Shown one piece after another: positions 37,201 to 48,538 of a stretch of 64,000 nt of DNA. Source of the stretch: Penelope pileata. Lineage: Eukaryota; Chordata; Aves; Galliformes; Cracidae. The translations under genes and the position numbers were made by a program. Each line of letters begins with the position of its first letter. Position 1 is the first letter of the stretch. The notes under the pieces are model-generated. The model was not told the DNA's origin. It ran no database searches and saw only the letters and a list, made by a program, of their open reading frames with translations. The stretch spans positions 1-64,000 of the forward strand of contig WBMW01005284.1 of the NCBI GenBank assembly GCA_013396635.1, written 5' to 3'.

Positions 37201-39890
37201 ATACTCTAAAAAAGTATTGCAATATTGAAAATAATCATCCAAGATAAAAAGAGGGGAGTTGCAACTATTTTGAAAATATAAGATTTTTTTGAAAAGCAAA
37301 CTTCAGAATTTAATTTTATGTGCACCATGGATTGTGTCGTCTTCTTGCTTCCTAAAAAATGCCGAAGGTAACTGCACCCTTTAAATGAGTTCTGTTAGTC
37401 TTTCTCTTCAGATAAGGATGTTCAGGAAACATAGATATCTCTTCCTTTCATTTCACCTCTCTTCATTTTACATTTACAGTTCTTTATATTTACATTTGCA
37501 ATGACTGGGCAACTTCAAGCTTTCCAGGCGGCACAGCCTGGATTGAGTAGGGTGCCTCCATCCAGCGGGAATAGAAAGCCTCTGTGTTGGCACACAGATA
37601 ACGGAGTGGTACGGTACAAGTACCACTTGCATAATTATACTTCAGTTTACTCTGAAGAAAAAGCAGCCATTTCCAGCTTAATTGCTGCCCTTGTCTCCGA
37701 GACCTCTGTGTCTTCCAAGTTCTTTTTCTCTTAAGAAATTCAGCTACAATGTAATTAGGAGTGCAGAAAAAACAAGCAACAAAAATGCATGTGTTAGAGG
37801 ATATGCAGGCAGCCAGAGTACTTCATGCAGGTACACAGTATGAAAAAGTATTTTCACTTCATCTTGTGTGATCCAGGTTCATGTATGTACTAGGACACTG
37901 CAGTCTAAGTAAATATTACCTGTACTTACATATTAGAAAATTAAACTCAGTTTGAGGGAGTATTTGGTTTACAGATTATCAGTAACGTTTCCCAGACATG
38001 GATATTATCCATAGTTTGTTTCATTATCAGTGTAAAACTATCCTCTTAGTCATTTTCAATCATGGTACTTTGTCTAAGCCTATGGTATTCAGTAGGAGAG
38101 CAAATTTTCTGCAAGGCTATAGAAATGCAGTAAATATGGTTTATTTTTCATTAAAACACGGTGAGTTTTTTTAATGACTGTTTTAAAGATGCACTCTTAT
38201 TCAGGCTGCTAGTCGTGTTGAAATCCTCACAGCATTCAGGCTGTGCAGTAATTGCATGCATCTGATGACAATAATACAAAACTTTGACAAAAGATGTAGC
38301 TTTGCTCTTGGTATATATTCATTGCTGCAGTGAACCAAAACAAAGACTTCTTTAATACTTTTCCATGTCATATTTCAGTCTTGTGCTTGGAGGCTAGTGA
38401 GTCATGTCAGCAGCAAAGCTAACAAGTGAATTTATATTTGTCCTTTTAGATTTATAAATGACTCTCCTTTTCAAGAGCTGCTAAGTATTCAGGAGGTGCC
38501 TGAGCTATATGGACTTCCTCATTAGGCTGATGAACTTCAAAGTGTTTGGGGTGCCTTCCAAGTATGAAAGGAAGACATATAATGCATTTCAATTGAAGTT
38601 AAGAGTAAAGAACATTTTTCGAATGTAATGTTCCAAACCATTTTTTTTCCCAACTCACAGAATATGTAATTTCTGTTCTAGCAAGTCACTCTATCCCCTT
38701 GCCATTTCTATCTGTAAAATTAAGTTTTTACTTGAGTGAAGGTGTTTATTGACCTCTTGTGTACCAGACTTTCCTCTGTGGAGGCCCGAATAGGTACATA
38801 GCCTATGAACGAATTCTGGCCACATTTTACTGCAGCAGGATGTTTAGCAGTCTTTCCTCGATTCTTTCATTTTCATGCCTCTAAGTTCTGCTTTTCTATG
38901 GTCTAACCCATCTGCCTAGGCCCTACTGGATAAGTTTAACTTAGACTGGTAACTTGTTATTTCATATGTAACTTCTAAAAGATGCAATTTAGGAAGCCTC
39001 TTATTTTCTGTTTTAATAAATCTCAGCCTGAAGAAAGATTACTGTTTAGCAGCAAGCAAGTAAACTTCAAATTATTCTTGGAGTAAAGTCTGAAAATAAG
39101 GCTCAGTTCTCTGTGGCAAAAGGTGTATTGGATGGGCTGTCATGCCACTGCCTTAAGATCATTTCAGGTTGGAGTCCAAATACGGTGTAGGAGCTGGCAC
39201 AGTATATTTTCACACGGTAAAAATCTGTATTGTGGTTAAGACAACTTTATTTTTTATTATTTATAAGGAGCTTTGAGAGTACATAAGATTTCAAGATGAG
39301 GATTGAAACTAGTAATCACTTCAAAGGCCGGTGTTGTCAAAAAATAAATAAATAAAATATTTTTTTAAAAATTGCGCCCTAAGTTCTCAAGTTCCATGTT
39401 AGCTCATGGAAAGTGCTGCATAACTAGAAATGGAAGGCACTAGTGCACTGGGCAACTGTTATTCCATGAGCCTACAGAAGGCTGCTAAAATAGCAGAGAC
39501 GAACCATTAGGGTATCTGTGTGTGTTTTCCTTCCATTTCTGTTTGCTTAATAAAAGATTTGTATAAATAAATACTAAAGGATTGGATAATACTGTTCTCT
39601 GTGGAGGCAGCAGATGTGTTCTGCCTTGCAACGAGGAATACTTGCCACTGAAGCTATTTTCCCTAAGTTCAGCTCTATGCAACTGGCTGCTGCCGTACTT
39701 GGAAAGGGTTCGTGCTTGCAGGCTGGTCCTTGAGGGTGTCTGTCCCTAGTGATCTAAGGCACGGAACAACCTGCTTACCAGCTCTCCTTCCTCATGCTTT
39801 GGTGTAAATGTGGTGTGTGTGTGGAGAGACTGCAAGTAAGTGTCACTGTGTAGTGCATCTTATGAATTATAGTTAAGAAAACAACTCATT
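34250..39890. other. Non-coding DNA, no gene recognised
   Basis: No repeat family or gene was recognised. The longest open frames (36516-36836 and 36629-36904, both plus) overlap in different frames and have hydrophobic ends but no known domain. An AAAT-type tract lies at 39341-39370. Confidence 0.55.
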
Positions 39891-39894
39891 TATA

Positions 39895-40085
39895 AACATT
39901 TCTTCACGAGAGGGTGATTGGGCACTGGAACAGGCTCCCCAGGGCAGCAGTCATGGCACCAAGCTGCAGGAATCCAGCAAGCATTTGGGCAGTGCTCTCA
40001 TTCATGGAGTTTGAATTTTGCATGGTCCTATATGGAGCCATGAGATGGACTTGATGATTCTTATGGGTCCTTTAAATCTCAGAAA
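39895..40085 (+). mobile_element. CR1 LINE 3' fragment, diverged
   Basis: 'gattgggcactggaacaggc' and 'tccccagggcagcagtcatg' begin the match, followed by 'gcaccaagctgcaggaatcc', 'gggcagtgctctcattcatg', 'ggtcctatatggagccatga' and 'gacttgatgattcttatggg'. This is the 3' end of a CR1 subfamily related to the reverse copy at 15.3 kb: both carry the GCACTGG...CAGTGGTCA and GTCCTGTGTGGAGCC blocks. The 8-base tail has decayed and the 5' portion is missing. Confidence 0.88.
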
Positions 40086-42057
40086 GTTTTACTTCTTTAG
40101 AGTGATTGTTTTCTTACAGGATTTTCAAGTACTAATGGTACTAAGAAAGCCTCTGGTTTTCTGAATCAAACTGTTAGATGCAAAGTCTTTCCTCTGGAAC
40201 TGGGCTTATCACCTGAAAGAAACTGCAGCTTTTGAAGTCAGTGGCATGATGATGTGACGTGACATTTGCTTTGTGTCTCTTGAATTTGGATTATATACCA
40301 CCATAGATACTATGGTAACCTATGTGACAGGGAAGCCTGACTTTGAGAACTAAAAAGCTAACACAAATTGAAATTTGAAAAAGAATTTTTTTCCAGACTA
40401 TAGAAGCTGGCATTGATTATGAACTTTTTTTTTTTTATTTTTGTACCCCCAAGAATGAAGAAACAGGCAAAATGTATTTCATAAGCAGTCACGAACACTT
40501 ACAATGCTGGCAATGGAGCATAAAGCCTACTGTCCCTCAGGTAAAATAACTGGCTTTCTTTGTGCCTATGGACATGTTAAAAGTAGCACTCTGCAAGAAG
40601 ACAATGCAACATGTTACAGATTATATGGCATGTAGTTTGGTGAAATGTTATGTGATCTGACATGGCTTTATAGAGTTCATTGGAGTATAAACACTGTATA
40701 ATATGATATGTTACTGGCTTTAAGATGAGAGAGAAGTCATCCTCTATTGAAGCTGCAGATATTTTAATCAAAGTTACGTGTTGTTTTCTTTTTAACTTTC
40801 ACTTATTAGTAAAAGTCAAGTTCTGAGCTTGATTGACTGAGATGTGAAAAGGTGAAGATGATAGAAATGTGTTGAGATGTTTAGGCTAAATAGGTAATTC
40901 ATTTTCAGCGGTGTTGTGTAGTATATAAGAAATCACTGACAATGCCTGTTGTTCTAATTAATTGGCATTCTGAAGGAAGGATAAATTATTTCTGCATTTT
41001 GTCCTTTCATGCTATGTCTTCTGTTCAGAAAGAAAGCTGAGTGAAAGACACGTGTTTATCTTCGCTGTGAATTACTTCCAATTTAAGTTGCGGGAAAACA
41101 TGCGTACAATGGCACAGAAGGTCTATGTTTGAAATCCTCACATGAATGTGTTACCATTTCAGTAATTCCTCCTTTCCCTCTGCTCTGGTTGTGCTGTGCA
41201 CATTGCTGTGAGTGCTGAATGTGTCAGCAAATGCTCGCAGGACGACAGTGATACCAGAATTGGTGTAACTGACTGACACTGATGAAATGGGAATTAAGTG
41301 TCCGCTGATCAGAACAATGTCCTGTTTGATTCATGAAACACTACAGGCCACAATCTTTTTTACTTCCTTAGTGCTGTTGAGGACTGGTTTTAATTAACAA
41401 ATTTAGCAATTATATAAACTGAAGTGATACATAGAGAAAAGAGAACACCAGTGATTCTCAGTTCATGGGAGCATTCTCTGTATTACAGAATTGGAGCTTG
41501 TTATGTTGTTTACCTCTGGAAATGATCCTTTCTGTATTCCCTCTTCTCAAGCAGCAGCTTCTCTGTGACTGTGTTGCCTGGAGTGTTAAGATACGAAAAG
41601 GTAATCCTGTAGAAGTTGGGATTCAGTAGCTGTAGAAGAAAAAAAAATGAAAAATCCCACTAGGCTCAGAGAAAAGCCCAAACCCTATAATTAAGATAAC
41701 ACTTCGTTTGACAACTGAAAAGGTGCCAGACCTTCAGTCACTTTGGAGCTGGTGTACTTCCACCAATTATTTTAAATCTCTTCAGTTGCCAGATATTGTT
41801 GCTCCTATGCTCTTTGGCAGGACACCAGTGATGCTAATCTATGATCCCACTAAATGGAAAGAATAACTTAGCAGCAGTGTAACTGGTGCGTACTTTCTCA
41901 GTCCACCGGGATTAACCACAAGCTAAGACCATCATGAGATTGTGACTGTGTCTGCAGAGTAGATTATGGGCTCCATGATGGCAAGGCTAAACTGATTGTT
42001 TCTCTTATTTCAAGAGAAACACAAAATCGACATTATATTCAGGTTACATGCATGTAC

Positions 42058-42081
42058 CCTGAGATATGCATATATCTCAGG
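42058..42081. repeat. Inverted repeat, 10-base perfect arms
   Basis: cctgagatat (42058-42067) and atatctcagg (42072-42081) are exactly complementary around GCAT. Could form a hairpin in RNA or a cruciform in DNA; no associated element was recognised. Confidence 0.8.
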
Positions 42082-42786
42082 AGAGAGGTCTTCTGATCAA
42101 ATTCCCAGCTTGTTCTGAATTTTTACATATTGCTGCCGTTTAGCTGTATACAAACCAGGTATAGCACACTTGGCAAATTGTCTTGAGCACAAGTCTTGCG
42201 GGTTGTTCTGCAGCTGGAATAGTTTGTTCTTGCGACCTGGATCTGTGCTTGACAGCTGTTGGTTCTTAAGCAAGCTTCTGTCTCAGGATATGATTTTTTC
42301 AGTGAGATTTCTTAGATTTGCTCATATTACTGCTCAGCTCACTTAAACAAAATTCCTGACTTCCTTCCTTCCAAAGCAAGGAAATCAGTCTCTGCTTGTC
42401 ACCCGGGGTGGTATTGGTGAGAGGAGGAATACTATTTGATTTTTCAGCTTGATACATAGTTTTGTTAGAAGTAGTCTGCTCAGACATGTTTTCAAAACTG
42501 ATGCAGTAAAGCTTCATAAAAATAATGTGAAAATGTTTTGTGGACTGCAAACTGATTTTGTTGTTCATTGTTTTCCTACCTTTGCTGGTAACTAACGTGC
42601 CATGTAAGCAGTGAGCTAGGAGACTGTTGTTCTCATAGTGGATGATAAATTCAAAGTCCTTAACATAAGCACATTTTGTAAATTTGTTTCCTAATTTGTA
42701 AATTTATTTTCAAGAGAAAAACTAAGTTCATGTTTTTAAGCAACAATAAAACCAGATGGAAATCTTATTAGCTCCAGATTTGCAGA

Positions 42787-42812
42787 GGGAGCCCTGATTG
42801 GGAGCCCTGATT
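42787..42812. repeat. 13-base tandem duplication
   Basis: gggagccctgatt occurs twice back to back, followed by a partial third unit 'aggagcct' to about 42819. Confidence 0.9.
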
Positions 42813-42886
42813 AGGAGCCTAATACGTAGATTAAAAAAAAAAAAAACAAGACACAATGTGGATTGAAAACACAATGAGGATAGTTG

Positions 42887-42945
42887 GTTTTGTTGTTATT
42901 GTTGTTTTTTGAGGGGTTGTTTGTTTGTTCATTTTATTATTTATT
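42887..42945. repeat. T/G-rich low-complexity tract
   Basis: GTT and GTTT units followed by ATTT units, read directly. Confidence 0.8.
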
Positions 42946-44515
42946 TTGATTTAAATGGAAGAGTTTGGTGTGCCCAGAGGAAAACACTTCATCATGACAT
43001 TGTCCCTTACAGTCAAATAACTTGTCTCATCTAAGTTATGTGTATTTAAGTTGCGTGCTGTTACTTTTCCGTAGATTTTTGAAGACTGTCATTCTTTTTA
43101 TATTAAATGTTCTTGCAAGGAAAAACTGAATTATATTAAAACTTACGTGAATCATAATCTTCTTACTGATGATGAGGGCTTTGGAGTTGGTGTCAATGTG
43201 AATAAATACAGACCTAAATGGGGTATGGGAAGACTTGTTGCTTCGATGTACAACCATGTTATATTTTCCTGCATCCTTATTTAGAGTGGCATTGCCTTTC
43301 AAACTAAATACGCAAAGTAGCACTCACTATGAAAACAAGTTTTCACAGTTCTGCTTCAGGGTACTGGAAGATTTATTTATGTTATATCTCAATTTCACAT
43401 CTGAGACTGGAGCCTTGCCATCTGTGGTTAGCTGTGCGTTAAGGAGACTGCTGTCACTGCAAGTGTGTGGGAAGACGAGCAAAGTGAGTTGGAAATTATC
43501 TGCTAGAAATAAGACAGAACCACATCTCTGGTATAACTAAAGCCTTGGAGAAGTAGAGAATTGTGTTAAACTTCCATGACATATATACTTGTCATTTAAT
43601 GTTTCCCTACCTTCAGCCCTCTATAGTTAGTCCCTGGTGGATGTTCTCCTGCACCCCTCTCCCCCACTCAATTCCCAAATAAATGGAGCTTTGCGTTATT
43701 TTGGAGAGTTAGCTGACAGTTTGAGAGATCAGCAGTGAAAAAAGCTTCATAGCATTGGACTCATCCTGATCAACAAAGGATATAAATAATATGGCTTTAC
43801 ATCTCTCTGAAAGTCAGCAGTGACTGCATTCAGGTCGAGGAGAAGGAGGCTGATAAGCCGCTCTATGCAGGGATGCCAACAGCTTGCAGGCCTGTGTGTA
43901 CTAACTCTGAGAGGATACATAGGCCCCTCATTGAGACATGCCGAGCATGTCTGGCTGAAAATTGAATCGTAACTTGTGTCTGAGTAAGCTCCGTATTTTG
44001 TGGGACTCTGGCAAGACACTGATGGCTAGTGGAGCTTGAAAAAGTGCTGGGGCTAGACATCTAGTGCAGGGTCACTGCATTTAGCTAAGTAGAGAATTGA
44101 CAGCACCTTCATACAGAAACGTTCAGACTAGGATGGCATGCGACCGTTTTAATTCCTGTTCAAAATCTGCAGAAATGCACTTAAACATTGGAGATGTTTA
44201 AATCCATTCTGCATATTCTCTACCATATGGTAATAAATCTTGTGGCTTTTTTTTTTATATATATTTTTTCAGCAAGAGATCTGTGACTGCTTGTGGAAAC
44301 AATGTTTAAAAAAAAAAAACATAAATAGGAAAAATAACTAGACAAAAATGTCACCAATTTGATCTGACACTATTTGCTTAAACACAATATGCAATCTTAA
44401 TAATAAGATATTGTGCTCATGTATTTTAGAGTAGAGCAGTTAATTACGTATATTCACAAAATCAAGTGACCTGAGAAATCAAGAAAACTTGTGTTATGAT
44501 CTCCAGCACTGTTGC

Positions 44516-44550
44516 TTTATTTGCTTACATTCGTTTATTTGCTTACATTC
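44516..44550. repeat. 18-base tandem duplication
   Basis: tttatttgcttacattcg at 44516-44533 is followed directly by a second copy, complete but for its last base. Confidence 0.9.
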
Positions 44551-45166
44551 ATTGTTTCTTGTTTTCTTCCTCCAGTATTAGAAACTGGCTACTAGAAAAT
44601 AGTAAGGGAGAAACATTCTGATAGCTTTAAAAATAATTTTAAAAAAAATGATAAGTGATGGAAAATGTAACAGAGGAATGAATAAGGAAATTTTCACATT
44701 AATATGTTTTAAATTAACTTTAGCCACATATTAAATACTTAGATATTGATATTGACAGAGAATTATAAATGTGTGTATTGGGAAGGAAGGAAGAGTTTTA
44801 AGCTTAGGATTCTCCATTTGTATTCGAAACATAATTTCTAAAATTTTCTGGGTGGGATGGAGATGGGAAGAAGACTTCTCAGTTTTATTTGCAGATTAAA
44901 ATTTTAATGCACTAGTAAGCCTCATCAGAAATCATCTCCCTGTGTTTGTGAAGATGTGGTACGGGAAAAGGCACTTTTTGGTTGACATTCATTTGGGTTT
45001 GCTTGTCTTACACATGCAGCAGTCACCTGAGCAGAGTTCTAGGAGCACATAGAAAATACATTAGTTTAACTAACGTGTTGAATTTTTTTGATCTCTGCCT
45101 TACTTCTCACCTGAGGATTTATTTTTTTCAAAAACATTTTACGTGAGAATAAAACAATATTACATG

Positions 45167-45292
45167 TAGATCACTCTGAAAGTAATGCCTCCTAATTATT
45201 TTCATGGAAACTACGGCAGACAGAAAAAACAAAACAACATCATTTGATAGAGCAAATTCTCAGTCACAAAGCATTCTTTTTTCAACACAGCC
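45167..45292 (+). mobile_element. Mariner-like element, left end
   Basis: 'cactctgaaagtaatgcctc' begins at 45172, with the same inverted-repeat core as the other mariners here. It continues into an interior unlike the 8 and 14.8 kb leaders: 'attttcatggaaactacggc', then 'atagagcaaattctcagtca'. I recall this as part of an avian mariner subfamily. The sequence stops at an N (45293). The six bases tacatg lie just outside (45161-45166) and again just outside the matching right end (46074-46079). Confidence 0.75.
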
Positions 45293-45293
45293 N
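45293..45293. other. Single undetermined base at a junction
   Basis: An N sits exactly where the mariner left end meets the first copy of the duplicated block. Confidence 0.95.
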
Positions 45294-46030
45294 AAACTGA
45301 ATTTTAGAAACTTTTCTGAATCAGCGCATAACTCTGTTATCCTCAGCAGAACAAAGGATGGACCATCAGTCAGTCGTAGTATTCTTTTACTTTAATACTT
45401 GATACCAGGAAACAGCAATCTGTTTCCTCTCCGAGCAGCTAATTCCCAGCCACGCAGCCAAGCAGGCTCCTGTCACAGGCAGTGCTGCTGCTATTCCCTC
45501 CTCCTGATCTTAGTGAGCAGGCACAGCAGAGTAGTTCCCACTTTCCACAATGATTAGGTCAGAGGCTGTGGCATCTCTACGGCCATTTCTGTGCTGGGGA
45601 ACAGTGAGGTTTGTGGCTCTCCTCCTGCTTTGGTCCCTGGTTCCTGGTATAGCATGGTGTGTGCCCCAAAGTCTGGGACTTTAACCACCTTCTCTTCAGC
45701 TTCACAGGTGCTGGGATATTCTTTCCCACGTGAATGAATAATGAGTGATGCCTTGTATAAATTGTACAGAGTGGACTCATGCATACAGGTGGCTGCTTCG
45801 GTGGGTGCTTCAGAGCAGAAACTTCTTCCAGCAGGAAGGTCCACTGAAGGAAGCTCCTTAAAGTTACATGATAAAAAAAATTGTTTAAAGTTGCATAGTT
45901 CCTCCATAGGAACTGAATATGAGAGTCACCGAATGCCCTCATTGCTCTGAGCGGTACAGTCCTACCAAATCCATCCCATTAATTTAACTGGTAGTGAATT
46001 TCAGATGTGCAGCTTCTTATGTAAAAAGAA
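45294..46030. repeat. Duplicated block, copy 1 (737 bases)
   Basis: Nearly identical to 46096-46837. I counted six single-base differences, plus a 5-base insertion present only in copy 2 (about 46346-46350). The block has open frames of 117 and 121 codons on the minus strand, but no domain was recognised. It is bounded by N bases at both ends (45293 and 46031) and lies inside a mariner-like element. See the corresponding finding for the artefact interpretation. Confidence 0.95.
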
Positions 46031-46031
46031 N
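46031..46031. other. Single undetermined base at a junction
   Basis: An N marks the switch from duplicated block copy 1 to the mariner right end. Confidence 0.95.
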
Positions 46032-46073
46032 CAGCATAACACTGGAGGCATTACTTTCGGAGCAGCCCTCAGG
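46032..46073 (+). mobile_element. Mariner-like element, right end
   Basis: 'ggaggcattactttcggagc' followed by 'agccctcagg' is the reverse complement of the inverted repeat (core gctccgaaagtaatgcctcc). It ends at 46073, next to a second copy of tacatg. It pairs with the left end at 45167. Confidence 0.8.
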
Positions 46074-46095
46074 TACATGGAGTTTAGCATTAACA

Positions 46096-46837
46096 AAACT
46101 GAATTTTAGAAACTTTTCTGAATCAGCGCATAACTCTGTTATCCTCAGCAGAACAAAGGATGGACCATCAGTCAGTCGTAGTATTCTTTTACTTTAATAC
46201 TTGATACCAGGAAACAGCAATCTGTTTCCTCTCCGAGCAGCTAATTCCCAGCCACGCAGCCAAGCAGGCTCCTGTCACAGGCAGTGCTGCTGCTATTCCC
46301 TCCTCCTGATCGTAGTGAGCAGGCACAGCAGAGTAGTACCCGCTTTCCTTTCCACAATGATTAGGTCAGGGGCTGTGGCATCTCTACGGCCATTTCTGTG
46401 CTGGGGAACAGTGAGGTTTGTGGCTCTCCTCCTGCTTTGGTCCCTGGTTCCTGGTATAGCATGGTGTGTGCCCCAAAGTCTGGGACTTTAACCACCTTCT
46501 CTTCAGCTTCACAGGTGCTGGGATATTCTTTCCCACGTGAATGAATAATGAGTGATGCCTTGTATAAATTGTACAGAGTGGACTCATGCATACAGGTGGC
46601 TGCTTCGGTGGGTGCTTCAGAGCAGAAACTTCTTCCAGCAGGAAGGTCCACTGAAGGAAGTTCCTTAAAGTTACATGATAAAAAAAATTGTTTAAAGTTG
46701 CATAGTTCCTCCATAGGAACTGAATATGAGAGTCACCAAATGCCCTCATTGCTCTGAGCGGTACAGTCCTACCAAATCCATCCCATTAATTTAACTGGTA
46801 GTGAATTTCAGATGTGCAGCTTCTTATGTAAAAAGAA
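46096..46837. repeat. Duplicated block, copy 2 (742 bases)
   Basis: Second copy of 45294-46030. It continues without an N into unique sequence at 46838 ('tgagaggaatacagaggc') and is joined smoothly to the mariner right end by 46074-46095. It therefore looks like the correctly placed version. Function unknown; the open frames are the same as in copy 1. Confidence 0.95.
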
Positions 46838-47870
46838 TGAGAGGAATACAGAGGCATACCACAACTTTTTTAGAGGGTGGTGGGGAAGCTTTGCTTTTTT
46901 CTGTGTAGAATAAGTGATCCCCACTATTAACAGTTACCTGTAAAGAGTCTCCTGTGGGTCATGGCGAACAGGGACAAGTGATGAACACATTGTGCCAACT
47001 TGTTAGAAGCAACCACACTAAGGATAAACTGTGATAATTCTTTTAAACTTTTTTTTTATTTTTTTTTTAAACTAAAAGCACTGGTTTGTGTGGGAAGGGA
47101 TATTTTCTTTTAGCTAAGTACAATTTTTTTTCCAAGCCTATACATCAAGGGAGTTTTCACTTCAAAGTTGTCTGCACTGAGGAATAGTAATATCTAATGG
47201 AACTGATAGTTAGAATCTCAGCTTTCAGATCACAATTGAGCTGAGATAATAGTGCCTGCAACTGTTGCACATCCTCTTTGATTTATTTCACTTTTGATCT
47301 TTACCACCTGCTGGACCAGCATAGCTTTGTGCATCCGGTTTCTTGCTGAGATGTTTTTAAATAAACAGATTTTTAGTATATACTGTGTTTATTTTCCACA
47401 CAAATATATACTAAAAATCTATGTTTATTTTTACTTGATCATTATTCAAACTCACATAGAAATGACATGGATGATAACCAACCAGGTATCCAAGAAAAAA
47501 GAAACTTGAACAGAAGGAAGAGACCAAGGATACACTTAGAAAACAAATAAATCTGGTCATTTAGTTTACAATTTATTATGTTGGCTGTTATGCTGACTGT
47601 AGTGGAAGTTCTCTCGTACTTAAAGGCCTGGCAATGTACATTTTTCTTATTTTAAAACTGCTGGTGTGGAATAATTTCCAAGGTGACTTGGAAATCAAGG
47701 TATAGCGTTGTCCGTTGGAAATCAAGGTACAGGTTGTTTGCAGGGGTACAAAGCAGAAGCACAGCCTGTATGCCATGAAATGACATGGAAGGTGGAGCAA
47801 AATGGCCGAGTTTTGTGATCCTTAGTAGTTCCCTCAGCAACCTTAGATGCTGGTAACATCAGGGAGCTTG
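46838..47870. other. Non-coding DNA with a long hairpin
   Basis: No gene recognised. Holds T-rich runs near 47049-47070, the inverted repeat at 47358-47430, and two direct copies of ttggaaatcaaggta (47688-47702 and 47715-47729). Confidence 0.6.
47358..47430. repeat. Long AT-rich inverted repeat (hairpin)
   Basis: agatttttagtatata (47367-47382) is the exact complement of tatatactaaaaatct (47405-47420). Outside these, aaataaac on the left pairs with gtttattt on the right after a two-base bulge. Inside the loop TGTG can pair with CACA. The predicted foldback is about 70 bases. It could be a miniature DNA transposon remnant or a microRNA-like hairpin; no terminal motif decides between them. Confidence 0.75.
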
Positions 47871-48207
47871 GTGTACTGACTCTACGAAGAACAAGGCTGG
47901 GATGGGAACTCGGTAGCGCCAAGGCACTGAAAAACTGTTTACTGCTATCCCTAGGCCAAAAGTCTGTTATTTCTTGACAAAGTGCTGTCCTTTAGGTGAA
48001 CTTTGCCCATTATATGCTCATTGTAATACCAAAACCTCCATCCCAAAAGCTGCCTGCCTCCAAGGAGCGACCACTCCTCCCTGAGCAGGTGCTCTGAATT
48101 ATTTAGCCTGTATCTTTAAAAGCAAAGTGGGAGAACCTTATGACAATCAGAAACAAAGGTATGCACGACTAGAGTCACTCAAGCTCTGTCTGTTGAATAA
48201 GAAATAG

Positions 48208-48215
48208 TATAAAAA
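48208..48215 (+). promoter_or_regulatory. TATA box of the probable LTR
   Basis: tataaaaa sits about 325 bases before the AATAAA signal, as expected for the U3-R boundary of an LTR. Confidence 0.45.
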
Positions 48216-48532
48216 TGGCTGAAGAGAGGGAAGGTTAGGGGACATCACAGACAAGCCAGGAGGGCACTGCTGGCTGCTGGGGTCAGCTGACGGGCTGAAC
48301 CTCTCCTTCCCCCATTAGGGATGCCTGTTGGGTAAGACTTGCACACTTGGCTGAGTGCTTCCCAGGAAGCTTAGAAATATCTCTACAGAGTTGTTTTATA
48401 GCTTAGCGTGCTTGTGGCCAGTCTCTGTTTCTCTTACTTCATTGCACGTGCTTTGCATCCTTCTTGGATAACCTCACATACTTTGCAGTGATTTTATCAC
48501 CATCAATCCAAAACAGCCTGTAACCTCCTGCT

Positions 48533-48538
48533 AATAAA
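48533..48538 (+). promoter_or_regulatory. Polyadenylation signal of the probable LTR
   Basis: aataaa followed within about 25 bases by a GT-rich stretch (gctgtgtgagc), the arrangement expected at an R-U5 boundary. Confidence 0.5.

Larger units (their letters stand above)
40090..45160. other. Non-coding DNA, no gene recognised
   Basis: Contains a 10-base-arm inverted repeat (42058-42081), a 13-base tandem duplication (42787-42812), a poly(A) run (42834-42846), a T/G-rich tract (42887-42945) and an 18-base tandem duplication (44516-44550). Open frames are all about 100 codons or less, with no recognised domain. Confidence 0.55.

Noticed and set aside
45554..46749. Two pairs of nearly identical minus-strand frames (117 and 121 codons) as a conserved gene pair
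   Set aside because: They are identical because the DNA block itself is duplicated, probably by assembly. Similarity between copies is therefore no evidence of coding selection, and the two frames overlap each other.
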